From NCBI GenBank assembly GCA_001939145.1, contig LSRX01000007.1, forward strand, positions 1 through 64,000: a DNA stretch of 64,000 nucleotides, written 5' to 3'. The position numbers and the translations under genes are program-made. Source of the DNA: Symbiodinium microadriaticum (taxonomy: Eukaryota; Sar; Dinophyceae; Suessiales; Symbiodiniaceae). The notes under the pieces were generated by a model, which was given only the letters and a program-made list of their open reading frames with translations, did no database searches and was not told the origin of the DNA. Below, piece after piece: positions 22,867-33,208 of the stretch. How positions within the stretch are numbered: the first letter of the stretch is position 1; each line of letters begins with the position of its first letter.

Positions 22867-23010
22867 ATGTCGGCAGAAAGATTCAGCAAGAAAGAAAAAG
22901 CCAAGGAGACCACAGGCAAAAGGCTCACGACCTCCATCACTCTTTCAGAAACGAGGGTTTATAGACTCGGGGTATCCTCAACAGGAACTCTTTATAGGGT
23001 TCTGAGGTAG
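22867..23010 (+). CDS. Small ORF, 47 codons, or 5' exon
   Basis: ATG at 22867 opens a frame to TAG at 23008-23010. The N-terminus MSAERFSKKEKAKE is charged and protein-like, followed by a Thr/Ser-rich part. A longer + frame (22689-22964) in another register overlaps but looks poorer. It may be a first exon with a donor inside. Confidence 0.35.
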   Translation: MSAERFSKKEKAKETTGKRLTTSITLSETRVYRLGVSSTGTLYRVLR

Positions 23011-23160
23011 GGTCGAACACTTATTTTGGGAGGAACCAGACACTTATTTCTGAGGGATTGAACACTTGTTTGTGGGAGGACTACACACTAATTTCGGAAG
23101 GGATGAACACTCATTGTTAGGAGGACTAGACACTTGTTTCGGAGGGATTGCGCACTTGTG
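23010..23160. repeat. Diverged tandem repeat, unit about 30 bp
   Basis: About five copies of a unit like GAACACTTATTTCGGGAGGA. It shares the GAACACTTAT core with the satellite at 23888-24556. Confidence 0.75.
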
Positions 23161-23164
23161 ACAC

Positions 23165-23600
23165 CATACTGCACATCTTGGTGCCGACACATGCAACCAA
23201 GTCCAATACACGATACAGGACCATCCAGCTCTTGGAGGACTTATGGTTTTCCACCTACTGCGAAACTTGGTGTCGGTACTTCCAACCAAATCCAGTGATG
23301 CCATGCAGTTATTGGAGCATCTACACAAGTTCTCGGCTCAAAGTGGGTTGGACATGTTGCGGATTTGGCCTGCAGAACGTTCGATTCTGCCTGGCATTTG
23401 AAGCACAAGCAAACAAGTCTGCCACTAGTTCTTTCAGTTGCCGTTGCAACAAATCTTGGCGTCGGTGCATCCAATACAGTCTGACGAGAGCACATATTTC
23501 TTGGAGGATGACATAGGATGACCGTCAACTCTAGCTTTTCGGCTGCTGCAAATCTTCGTGTCCGTGCATCCAGCCAGATCCAATGGCACCGTGCTAAGCT
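23165..23600. repeat. Four diverged copies of a 50-bp module
   Basis: Copies at about 23168, 23257, 23443 and 23542 share a core like CTTGGTGTCGGTGCATCCAA; three are followed or preceded by TTGGAGGA. Long frames on both strands here follow from the repeat. Confidence 0.7.
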
Positions 23601-23887
23601 GAGAACGACAGCTACCGTGTTAAGTTTAGCCTTCGTAGGGGTGAGTGCTTGCGCAAGGGCTATGTTTAGAACGCGAGGTGACTGGGCTGCCAATACTACT
23701 AGATGAAACTATTTGTCTACATAGTCTACAAGCATTCGCCACGCCGCCGCCAACATCCCGAAGAAACCTTGATCACCGCTGTACAGCATTGGGAAATCAA
23801 AAGAGTCAACAACATGATTTCCCGACATCACCACGTCAGGTCATTGAACAGGTTTATTTTCGAGGATCAGAAACACCTCATTCCCCA

Positions 23888-24556
23888 CAAATGGTCCCGA
23901 ATTGAACACTTATCGAGCCCCCCCCAGTCAGTGCTCAGTCGGCCCCAACTGGTTCCAAATTGAGAACTTATCGGCCTCGAAATAAGCGTTCAGTCGGCCC
24001 CCAAATGGTCCCAATATGAACACATGTGGGCCAAACAAGTCTTCAGTCCGCCCCCAAATGATCCAAACTTGAACACACATGACCCCCCAAATACGTCTTC
24101 AGTCGGTCCCCAAATTATCCCAAATTGAACACTTATCGGTCCCCGGATAACAGAACAGTCGGCCCCCCTCTGGTCCCAAATTGAACACTTATGCACCCTT
24201 AAAGAAGTGTTCAGTCGGTGCCCAAATGACCCCCAAATTAACACTTATCCATCTTTAAATATGTGTACAGTCGGCCCCCACACGATCCCAAATTGAACGC
24301 TTATCGGCCCCCCAAAAAGTGTTCAGTCGGCCCCCAAATGGTACCAACTTGAACATGTGTCGGCTCCCAAATAAAGCGCTCTGTCGGCCCCAAAACGGTC
24401 CAAAATTGAACACTCCGCAAATGGGCCCACATTGCACACTTATCGGCCCCCCAAATGGGCTTAAAATGAACACTTATCGGCCCCGAAAAAGGTGATCAGT
24501 CGGCCCGCAAATAGGCCCAAATTGAACACTTGCCAGCCCCAAAATACGAAATAAGT
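23888..24556. repeat. Diverged satellite, unit about 56 bp, about 13 copies
   Basis: Units run TGGTCCCAAATTGAACACTT, ATCGGCCCCCCAAA, AAGTGTTCAGTCGGCCCCCA. Most units hold GAACACTT and its inverted partner AAGTGTTC about 15-20 bp apart, so each can fold back. Some copies are truncated. Confidence 0.9.
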
Positions 24557-25362
24557 GTTCAATTTACATACCATTTTACAGCGCTCTTCTCCTGTAAAGA
24601 GAGCATGCCAGCGACTGTTCGAGGCAACCCCTAATTTATAGGGTTGCGGGTCATGGGTTCTTTTGCACTTCGGCAGGGCATGAAAACCCACAAGCCTGGA
24701 ACCACAATTCAGGGAGCAGGGGACCATAAAACCCAAGCCTAGCTACGAAAGTTACTAAAGTGACGTGAAAAAATCTAAGACCTGAAACCGTTGGGCGGAT
24801 GTAGTTTTCCTCCACTCGGCGGCCGAATAGAGATGTCGGGCTTTTCGGCTCTTGGGGATGTGGCTTAGGAAGTTGGGTTCAGGGATGAGGGATCCCCACT
24901 GAAGGCTGCCTCAACCTTGCCCCGGTCCGCTTCCTTGACGATACTTTCAACCACCAGGGGCAGCGTAGCCAGGTGCCTGGGTGGCTTGGGCTGTCTGAGT
25001 CCGTGAACCAAATCCCTGAAACGTGAGTCTTTGAAGGTTCGAGCAGGATAGATGGCGGCCTTGAACCCAAAGCCCAGAATCCCGGGAGGCCCGAAACCCG
25101 GCGCTCGTTTTCGTCTGCATCAGCTCATAAGACTCGTCCGGAACCCAGGCCCAAAACCTGCGACACCGGCACCCGGCCCGGACAAGTGATTTCGGAACTA
25201 AAACTCGTCAGACTGAGTCAGCCACTGCCTTCAGTGTGTATTGGGGTTTAGCATATATCATTCCGGGATACGGGCTCAGGGCACACGTTCTGCATGGTTT
25301 AGGCTTCCGTGCAGCAGGTAATCGTATCAAGAACACTGACAATGCTCCGTTTGCAATTGCAG
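24557..25362. other. No gene seen
   Basis: Mixed sequence with weak minus-strand frames and no clear splice-bounded exon. Confidence 0.45.
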
Positions 25363-25467
25363 GAACAAAGAAACACAGTTCCCTGCAAAACGGAACGGAG
25401 AAGGATGGCTGACCACAACGATCTGACGGACGTCCATTTTGCAGGGCTCCGGTTGCGTAAACAGCGG
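25363..25467 (+). CDS. Candidate internal exon, 35 codons, phase 0-0
   Basis: Starts after TTGCAATTGCAG and ends before GTAAGTGG, the strongest canonical splice pair in the window. The 105-nt exon is open in the frame that starts at its first base and encodes a charged peptide containing RRMADHNDLTDVHFAG. Upstream and downstream partners are not fixed; a + frame at 25644-25838 is a possible downstream exon. No domain recognised. Confidence 0.5.
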
Positions 25468-25643
25468 GTAAGTGGGGGTACATATACTATGGTTACTAAC
25501 CTCCTACTTAGGCAACAGGAGCCCCACGGCATTGACATCCTTACACAGACAACCTAGCCACCTCAACAGACCTCAGGCACAAAATCGAACCAGAGCCTCA
25601 AAAGGCCCATGGACAAAAAGTTCTCAACCCCTCATTTCGTCTC

Positions 25644-25838
25644 TTGAAGGCCTTGCATCAAGAGCACCTGCTGCCACGACAGTTTGCATTGCAATCCCTC
25701 ATTCTTCTCGCGGGTGGAGCGCTGGCCGACGGCTTTTGTACGCGAGGCCCTCCTCTGCGGCTCTGTGCCACTGCAGGGCATCGGCGTCACCTGGCTCGCA
25801 CTTTACGGCCCCGTGAACAGAATCAATATAACGCTTAG
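25644..25838 (+). CDS. Hypothetical ORF, possible downstream exon
   Basis: Open frame with a hydrophobic LILLAGGALADGF segment. A second + frame (25684-25887) over the same DNA encodes another hydrophobic peptide, so a frame change or an unseen intron is likely. Could be part of a membrane protein. Confidence 0.25.
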   Translation: MKALHQEHLLPRQFALQSLILLAGGALADGFCTRGPPLRLCATAGHRRHLARTLRPREQNQYNA

Positions 25839-25984
25839 ATCCCCCTTTGGCAGGTTTAGGCGTTTATCTCAAGCCCTAAACCCCTAAGCCGTAACATGCC
25901 ACCTGTCACAGCTTATCTCAAACCATCAACCCTACAATGCTGCCACCTGGCACAGCTTTACTCAAACCATCTTCCCCCAAAACC

Positions 25985-26034
25985 TTTTTTTTGCAACAGG
26001 CTTGCCACTTCGCCCGGAGTTGGAGCAAGCAGCC
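25985..26034 (+). repeat. Partial copy of the exon at 10888
   Basis: Fifty bases including TTTTTGCAACAG and the first exon codons match 10875-10925 with one difference, then the sequence runs into CCCTAAA repeats. Confidence 0.85.
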
Positions 26035-26243
26035 CTAAAACCCCTAAACCCTAAACCTCCGAAAATGCCACCTAGCCACGGTTCCCCGTCAACTTCAGAA
26101 CCTTGGAGGAATCATCCTTCAGCTCCTGGAAACATCCCAGGGCTTTCCAGCACTTGGCCTCGGCTTTGGGGTTTAGGGGTTTAGAGCTTGGGGTTTAGGG
26201 TTTAGGGCTAGGGGTTTGGGATTTAAGGTGTAGGTTTGGGATT

Positions 26244-29200
26244 TCAGGTTCTTATTGAGGCACCGATCAACATCAGGAGACCAGTTGCAGAATACGCCTG
26301 AAAACACAAACTCTGGGTCAAGGACTTCATAAACAATATACATGAAACAACAAAGGAAACACGCTTTCTCATGTTTTCTCAACACGAACCGGGTGGCACG
26401 TGACTTGATGATGTCCGTTTCCAGGTCGAGATCCACGGCGCGTGCTGACGAGCAGGCATTCAGGGCCTCTGAGAAGAGGCCCGCGGCTGCCTTGAACCTC
26501 CCGGCCTTTACCATCTGGTTTCCGCGCTCGATGTACTCATGGATGTCAAGGGGTTCCCCATCGTTGGGGATAGTAGGATCTGAACCCAGCTCCTTCAAGG
26601 AGCCCACCTGTTGAAGCAGCGTAGGATTCTGCAAGTCTATTTCGCTCGTCTCCCGATTGAAGGTACCGACAATGTCTTCGGTCTCCGGATCCAATAGGCG
26701 CTGGTCTGGGAGTAGGATGTACCTGTAGCACCCCGGGACCTTCAATACTTCGTAGCGTACTTCCCCTTCAAAACGCCTTATTCATCCCTAGAGAGTCCAA
26801 CGTAAAAAAAAGCACCCCTAAACCCTAAATTGAGCCACGGCTACGTCCGACCCAGGTAGGAGATAGCAGGGTAAGGGCAGCCAGGCATCATTCCGGCAGC
26901 CGGGTCCAGTCGCTGAGTGTCGGGATTCCAAATACCCATGGGGATCCTGGCTTCTCATGTCGGGTTCGGGTTTACGGCTGAGGGCTTCGGGATAAGGGTT
27001 AGGACTGTCCATTATTTATGGGATGAACGAGGACCGAAACCACAATTGAACTTTGGTATTGCAAACACTTCAGCGGATAACGATGCGCATCTAAAAGGGC
27101 TGGGAAAGGATTTTGGATATTATACTCTGACCACATAGGGGCTCTAAGGGAATGCTCTGTAAATATGAACCCTACACAGCTAAGACTCTGGTTCGGTGGA
27201 TCAAACATGACGCCGTTTGGCGCCATGGTGTACATCTTGCCTTTGTACTCGAAAGGCTTGGTCCCTTCAAATGCCGGATCGAAAGCACCGTAGCCTTGGT
27301 TTCACACAGAATGCCAAGTCCTATAAACCTTAAACCCCTAAAGCCCCAAATCCTGCAGCCCATCTAGATATAAACATACAAATATAAATAAATAGAATAA
27401 ACAAAAAAAATGACATATGTGTGTATACATATATGTACATACAGATGTATGTATGTATATATATATATATATATATACGTACGTATAGACGTAGATACAG
27501 AACTCTCTCTGTCTCTATCTATCACTCTCTTTTGTCTGTCTATCTGATTGTCTGTCTGTCTATCTGTCGATCTGTCTATTTATCTGGTTGTCTATCTATC
27601 TATCTATCTATCCATCTATGCATCTATCTGTCTGTCTGTCTATCTACGTATCTATGTATCTGTAGATATCTATATCTAGACCACCTATCTCTACAGGTCC
27701 ATCACTACAGCTATATCTATATATCTATATCTGACTTATTATCTACTTGTTTATCTATCCATCGGTCGGTCTATCTATATGTCAAACATCTTCTCTGATC
27801 TTATATCTACCTACCCTTCTTTCTATCTGCGTATATGGAGCATATTCCTTAACCACAGAAGCCGAAGCCCCTACAACCCCCCGTCCTAACCGGTCCTAAC
27901 CCCTTGACAAATCCAAGGCCCCGTAGCCTTGCTGTCCCCCGGGCTTGCTGCTCATGAAGCCCTGGCGCAGTCCCTGGGAGAAGGCTTGCGACGTAGCCTT
28001 CGATAACCAGAAGGGAAGACCCATGATCTGCTGTAATTGTAATTGGAATAGAGAAAGCCTAAGGGAGACTATTTGCAATTCTTCGGAACCCCAGTACAGT
28101 AGCACAGAAGTACTAGCAGGAACCTTAGCACAGGGCCTGCTGAGCCTGCTGCTCCGCGTAGTAATCATCTTCTTCCTGGTCCCCCTGGATGCCTGGCAGG
28201 GATCAGGCTGAGGGAATTTCGTAGGTTGCAAGCGAAGCTTTGAAGAGTTCAGGGACAAAGCTTTTGCTGTAATTACGATGCCTGGCAGTGGGGGCACACG
28301 AGAGGACAGCTTGAATCCAGAGATGAGCTCCCGAAGCCAGCCCTCACCGGTCTTGGACTTCTTCTCTAGGACATGGGCGAAGATACGCTGACGCATCCAT
28401 GTCTCTGTTTTTGTAAGGTCCTCTCCAACAAGATAACCCTCCGAGACGAGGAACTCCCTCTTGCTGCCGTGCTCTTGCCAAAGGGCTTTGGCCTCTGCGA
28501 CCGTCAGCTCTTCCAGCTCCTTCAAGGCCTGGACCTCCTTCCCGCTCAGGCCCATGGAGCGTCCGGTTCCTGGTCCGGCTCTGGCCTTACTTGGCGAGTG
28601 GCTTACGAGAAAGTTTCGGCACCCCACCCCCCAATAGGCCAAGAGAAGACAGTGATTGCTTGTTACCAACACTTGAAGCGCTCTGTCCCTAAACCCTGAA
28701 TTTATGGTTTGTATAGCCTCTATAGCCCTCTAGGGAAGCTCCCAGTGTTGAGCCGGCGGAGCATGATAGACGGGACCCCAAAATAGTCCAGAATGCGAAG
28801 CTACAGCATACGTATAGGGAACCCCAGTATTTAGAGCTCAGTGTCCTAAGCCGCAAACCCCCAAAGCTTCAACGCTGAGAAGTTGCAGCCGCCCAGGCAT
28901 CGCAAAGAGCCCACAGGTCGATGTCGTTCATGCGCCTGCGCGCGCGCACGAGGGAGAAATTCTCGTATACAACTATAACAAGGAACCCTAAGGAATGATA
29001 TTGGTAATTATTGCGGCTTCTACAATAGATGAAGCTACCTGTGAAACATGCCTGTTGAATGTAGAGGCTTTGATACAGCCACAGGGCTCTGAGGTGGGGG
29101 ATGGGGTTTTTAAGGTAGTAGAATCTTGGGACAAAACGATTGATATTGCTAGAAGGAGGCACTTCCACGTCGATATTTGCAGCTATAGGGCTTCAGGCGT

Positions 29201-30276
29201 GTTTAGTGGTATTTAAGGGCTTGGGGTATGTGTCGCGCCTTCGGCGCCGGAGGAGCTCGCCCCAGTCGGAGTCGTTCGCCAGCACCCAGCCCTCCTCAGA
29301 TAGCAGGCGCAGATGACGGTGATCTAGTCGGGTCCACTTGGATAAGACAAGCCTAGGGATCCACGTACCTAGAAAATCTATCATAGTTACGTGGGCATTA
29401 CATTCAAGTTAGTTCCTCGATAGAGATCCTGTGTGAATACAGAGTATACAGAATGGATACGTGGATCCGCAAGGTAAATAAGGGGCCATAATGCCACAAT
29501 CTTGAGAATAGGTATCGTAGAGGCATACTGAGGAAGCCTAAGGAGTAGCATTGCAGAGTACTCAAGCCCCGAAATCTACCCCCAAGAACAAAGGATGCCA
29601 ACAGACGAACCAGCTGCGGGCTTGCCGGAGAGCTTTAGCCAACCATCAAAGTTCTGAGTATGGGCGAAGACAAACTCCCCGCACTTGAGCGTTGCCACGG
29701 TCTTTGCCCTTCGGTTTGGGGCCTCCCTGACCGGGACACCGGTCTTGAAGACGACTTCAAGGCACACCATGCCCTGCGGCTGGTAGACCTGACCAGAATA
29801 TTTAAAAAAACTACTTAGTGAGAGACTTTGAGAGCTTCAGCTTGTAGTTATGGGGGTCATCGACCGTTATTTTGCTAGGTTTTGGGGCTACAGGTGCAAC
29901 TAGACACAAGACACAAGAAGGCAAAAGTTACAACCTCAACTACCAAGAGGCCGGCACTGCCAGCTCCAGCATCGGCTCGGTCTCAAGTGGCGCTGCAACC
30001 TCTCCAATGTCCTGCACGCCTCGGAGGTGAGCTGCTAACCAGCCCGGCTCGTTTTCAAGCTTCAACCAGCCATTCATCGTCATCTCGGAGACGAGAAACC
30101 TGCTTCCCTTGGACTTCTTGGTCTTCAGCTTCGCATCCATGTGCGGCTCGGCCTTAACCGTTCCCGTCTTCGCGAGGATCTCGTAGGTCCGGTTCTGGCT
30201 TTCCTCTTGGCCTCCTTGGCCATTCTTGGTTTCTTGCTTCTGCTGGGCATCTGGGTTGCCCCAGGCGAAAGCTTTC
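26244..30276 (-). CDS. Multi-exon gene: SH3-like repeats and C-terminal TPR
   Basis: Exons (minus strand, best reading): 30276-30000, 29788-29580, 29352-29239, 28935-28890, 28585-28282, 28192-28137, 27997-27928, 27294 to about 27190, 26776-26365, 26297-26244. Phases agree across the first eight exons; the junction between exons 8 and 9 is unresolved. Exons 1 and 2 encode homologous SH3-like (SH3b) repeats: YEILAKTG...NGWLKL and LEVVFKTG...DGWLKL, the second with VPVREAP; exon 3 gives the tail of a third, with EEGWVL. Exon 4 encodes MNDIDLWALCDAW. Exon 5 is about 100 residues, helical and charged. Exon 6 is acidic and Gln-rich. Exon 8 holds YKGKMYTMAPNGVMF. Exon 9 carries a TPR helix pair around GNQMVKAGRF, and exon 10 finishes the second helix and stops at 26244. 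Most introns start GC. The 5' end is missing. SH3-like and TPR modules mediate protein binding; the specific role is unknown. Confidence 0.72.
27288..27931 (-). other. Intron 7 with 11-nt direct repeat at its ends
   Basis: The intron spans 27927-27295 and is GC-AG. CAAGGCTACGG occurs at the donor (27931-27921) and again at the acceptor (27298-27288). Splicing after CAAG joins codons in frame. A CTAT microsatellite fills much of the intron. Confidence 0.75.
27415..27835. repeat. CTAT/CTGT microsatellite in intron 7
   Basis: Long degenerate tetranucleotide tract with TA repeats at its start. The 125-codon + frame across it is a by-product. Confidence 0.9.
28188..28288 (-). other. Intron 5 (89 nt) with 12-nt direct repeat at its ends
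   Basis: The intron spans 28281-28193 and is GC-AG. CTGCCAGGCATC occurs at 28288-28277 and 28199-28188. Splicing joins PPLPG to IQGDQEEDDYY in frame, whereas reading through gives a non-protein-like stretch. Confidence 0.78.
28700..28865. other. Intronic sequence of the SH3-like/TPR gene
   Basis: Part of intron 4; contains telomere-type motifs and no further exon that I can support. Confidence 0.5.
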
Positions 30277-30689
30277 CTACTGAACTGCGTCTGTGATGAG
30301 AACGAGCTCGGCGCCGTCCCCCGCATGGCTCTTCGGGCTTCCCGTGCTGCTCAAGGTTTTGTCTACTCGCGAACGTCTGCACAAGGTCTGTGGGTGGATT
30401 GCGGGGCTGCTGACGATGTCGTGTGGTTTTCAGCATACGCGACGATATAGCACATGCATAAACTAAGGCTTTGTGATTTGGGATACCGTATGCGCCGGTC
30501 CTGAAAACTTGGACTTGTCGTGCTTGATTGTGACACCTCTTGGCTCAGCCGGGTGATTGTGCTTGAAGATCCATACATCCGCTGATCAGATTGAGGTCAA
30601 AATGGCTGGATGCTTGGCGCTTGCATGCTCTCCAGACAAGGCCCAGGCCTTCGATATCATACTGCCCTCATGTCGCAGAGAAAGAAGAA

Positions 30690-30722
30690 GACACATATAT
30701 ATATATATATATATATAGACAG

Positions 30723-30756
<34 letters not shown>
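30690..30756. repeat. TA microsatellite
   Basis: Two TA-rich runs separated by GACAGATATG. Confidence 0.9.
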
Positions 30757-30760
<4 letters not shown>

Positions 30761-31167
30761 ACCCCTTTAGCCCAGAAGCCCTAAACAGTAAACCTCCCAT
30801 GAATGCATGGCCTCTAAAGTAAAAGCCGCGAAACCCGAAGCATGAGGTCCGGACAAAATGCTCCAGAAATCTTTGGCAAGGACACAGCACCAAGGGAACC
30901 TCAACCCAAACACCCTGAAGCACAAGGCCCGTGGGTTCGGGATTAGAGTCCGTCAGTATACTATACAATCCTTGTGCTCGAACCCTCAGCCTAATCCTAA
31001 GCCCCTGAGGCAAGCCCAAGCACCTGAACTCTTACACCCCAAAGCCAGGAGCCTCTGCCCCACCCGGGTTTAGGGCTTAGGGCTTTGAGGGTTTAGGGTT
31101 GAAGGCTCATCCACCTCATTCGCAGGTGTTTAGATAGGTCTTACACGTTGGGGTAGTTGGCAGCTAC

Positions 31168-31208
31168 CTCGGTAACCAGTCTGCAGACGTGCCACAGCGA
31201 GTTCGCTC
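31168..31208 (-). CDS. Candidate short exon
   Basis: Between a GCAAAGCAG acceptor and a GAG/GTAGCT donor, open in a frame giving ANSLWHVCRLVTE. At 41 nt it is too short for confidence. It could be an upstream exon of the SH3-like/TPR gene or chance. Confidence 0.22.
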
Positions 31209-31591
31209 CTGCTTTGCCACGGCCAGGAGCAGGCACGACTGGCAAGGGAAGGCTTTGGGTGTTGGGAAGGCTTCGGGTTGAGCCCAGGATCCCTAAGCCA
31301 CAAACGCCACATGTCTGAGTGCATTGGGGCGAGCCCTTGATCAGCGCATAGCCAGTTCCCAAGGCAGTTCAAGGACTATCCAGTAGCCTCCGGGGTTTAT
31401 TGGGGGTTTTAAGGTTATGCAGAGACTCATAGTCCATCTCAAGCCTCCTGAAAGAGGATGCTATAAGAAGAAATCAGACCCAATGGTCAACAAGTTTATG
31501 TAGTAAATTTAGTATGTAACTCACACCCATTTGTGGCTTGCAAGTTGATTCAATGGCACGGATGGGCTTCCCCTGACTGCAGTGATTCTAC

Positions 31592-31966
31592 CTGAGGTGG
31601 ACCATTCCTGCAGAAAAGTAGTCCCTGAAAGATCCAACCTGACATAGACAACGGGTCTTGAGTTCGCCAGAAACACAAGTAGTAAAGCAGAGCGAAGCCT
31701 CCGAATCCCCAAAGAGCCCATACCCTCAATCGAGGAGCATCTGAAATCACTACTAAATGTCCTGTACCCTGTGAAGTATTTTCAGTCGTAGGGGTATTCA
31801 GATCTCTCGGCACCCCACGACATCCCACATGCGAGTTACGAGGTTGATGCGCTTTTTTGTCGACATTTGCAGGCTTGTGATTGTAGTTGCCTTGGGTCTC
31901 GGAATTATTCCTATAGTGCGATCCCTCAAGCCCTACACCCACCGTTAGCCCATTAAAGCTCCGCAA
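31592..31966 (-). CDS. Candidate exon, hydrophilic part plus a hydrophobic segment
   Basis: Frame of about 125 codons ending at CCACCTCAG before GTAGAATC, a good donor. The first half is Asn/Thr/His-rich and soluble-looking; the second has VWALWGFGGFALLYYLCFW, a probable membrane helix. An internal CCCAAG-GC acceptor near 31900 could be the true exon start. The continuation past the donor stays open only to 31550. No family recognised. Confidence 0.42.
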
Positions 31967-32269
31967 CCAATCCCTAAGCCCCTAGAGCCTTAAACCCTCT
32001 GTCTCTCTCTCTCTCTCTCTCTCCCAACGCATTTCAGGCTCGAGCCATGAAGGTACAGGGCACAATGCCAGCACATCTGTTCAGACAGAAACAAACAACA
32101 AGGACCCCCTTGGAACAGCCCGATTACTAAACCCTAAACCCCTAAACCCAGAGAGTCCTTTGCTGGCCTGGAGCACTGGCCACGGCGACGACGTCGCTAG
32201 CCAGGGCCAGAGCGTGACCCAGCCCGGGGAGAGAGATCTTCATCACCTGTTATGGTAGGATTTAGGGTT

Positions 32270-32429
32270 TTGAAAAGGTAGGTCTCTTCCCGTAGCCGAT
32301 AAGACCTATCCTTTAAGGGTTCATTAATATGGTTTCTTATTGTAGTTCCTTGAAAAAGTAGGTCGTTTCCCGTGGCCGATAAGACCTATCCGTTAAGGGT
32401 TCATTAACATGGTTTCTTATTGTAGTTCC
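32270..32429. repeat. Tandem duplication, two 80-bp copies
   Basis: Copies start TTGAAAA and contain GCCGATAAGACCTATCC, TTAAGGGTTCATTAA and TTATTGTAGTTCC; a third partial copy begins after 32429. Confidence 0.95.
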
Positions 32430-33208
32430 TTGAAAAGGTTATAGGCGCTTGTATTGGTTTGAGGTTCGAGGGCTTGGGGCGCTCAGGTTGATAAGGCTCT
32501 ATCAGTTGCTGGGGTTTAGGCTGGTTTAGCGTGTAGGGTAGAGATCTTAGAAACATGGGCACTTAGGAGAGGAGCGTGTAGAACTTGCAACGGGCATAGC
32601 AACAGCAGTGCTGGTGGAATTGCGATAGTCTTCATCACTGAGATATACAGTTGTGCTTTGAGTCCATCACAAGCTATGCGGCTATGCGGGATAAAGGTAC
32701 TGCAGACTAGACACAGGAGCAAACTTCTTCTGTATCATCACATTCTCTCTGCACCAAGACTTCATAATAACAGCCTTAGATACTATTGACTGTCTGTTGT
32801 TATTCTACGCTGTGACAAATAAGCCGCTAAAGCTCAAACTACCCCAAAATTCGGTGTAAACAGTCTAAGCCGCCTCCATATAGTGAATCAATCTCAGGCC
32901 ATAGCATGCAAAGCCCAAACTAACCCGAGCTGCCCTACACCCTGGTGGTAACCCCCTACATCCCAATCCCAGAGCCCTGAAGCCGACAAGCAAGCCAGAA
33001 ACTCCAAAACTCAAAGCCTGAAAAGTCTACTGTAGGTGTGGGGCACAGAAGGGTATCACGATTCATTGAAGGTGCAGGGCTGTGGGTAGAGGGTTTGGAC
33101 TGAGGGCTTGAGATGCATGCAAACAACTCAGGACCTAATGGATGCTATACGGTAATCGATTTTAGTATATTGCTTTCTATCATATCACAATTTTGGGTGT
33201 TATCTTAT

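Noticed and set aside
23990-24473. Trp/Gly-rich minus-strand frames
   Set aside because: They follow the 56-bp satellite and change register with unit length; no independent sign of coding.
27421-27798. 125-codon + frame rich in Ser/Tyr/Leu
   Set aside because: CTAT microsatellite inside intron 7 of the opposite-strand gene.
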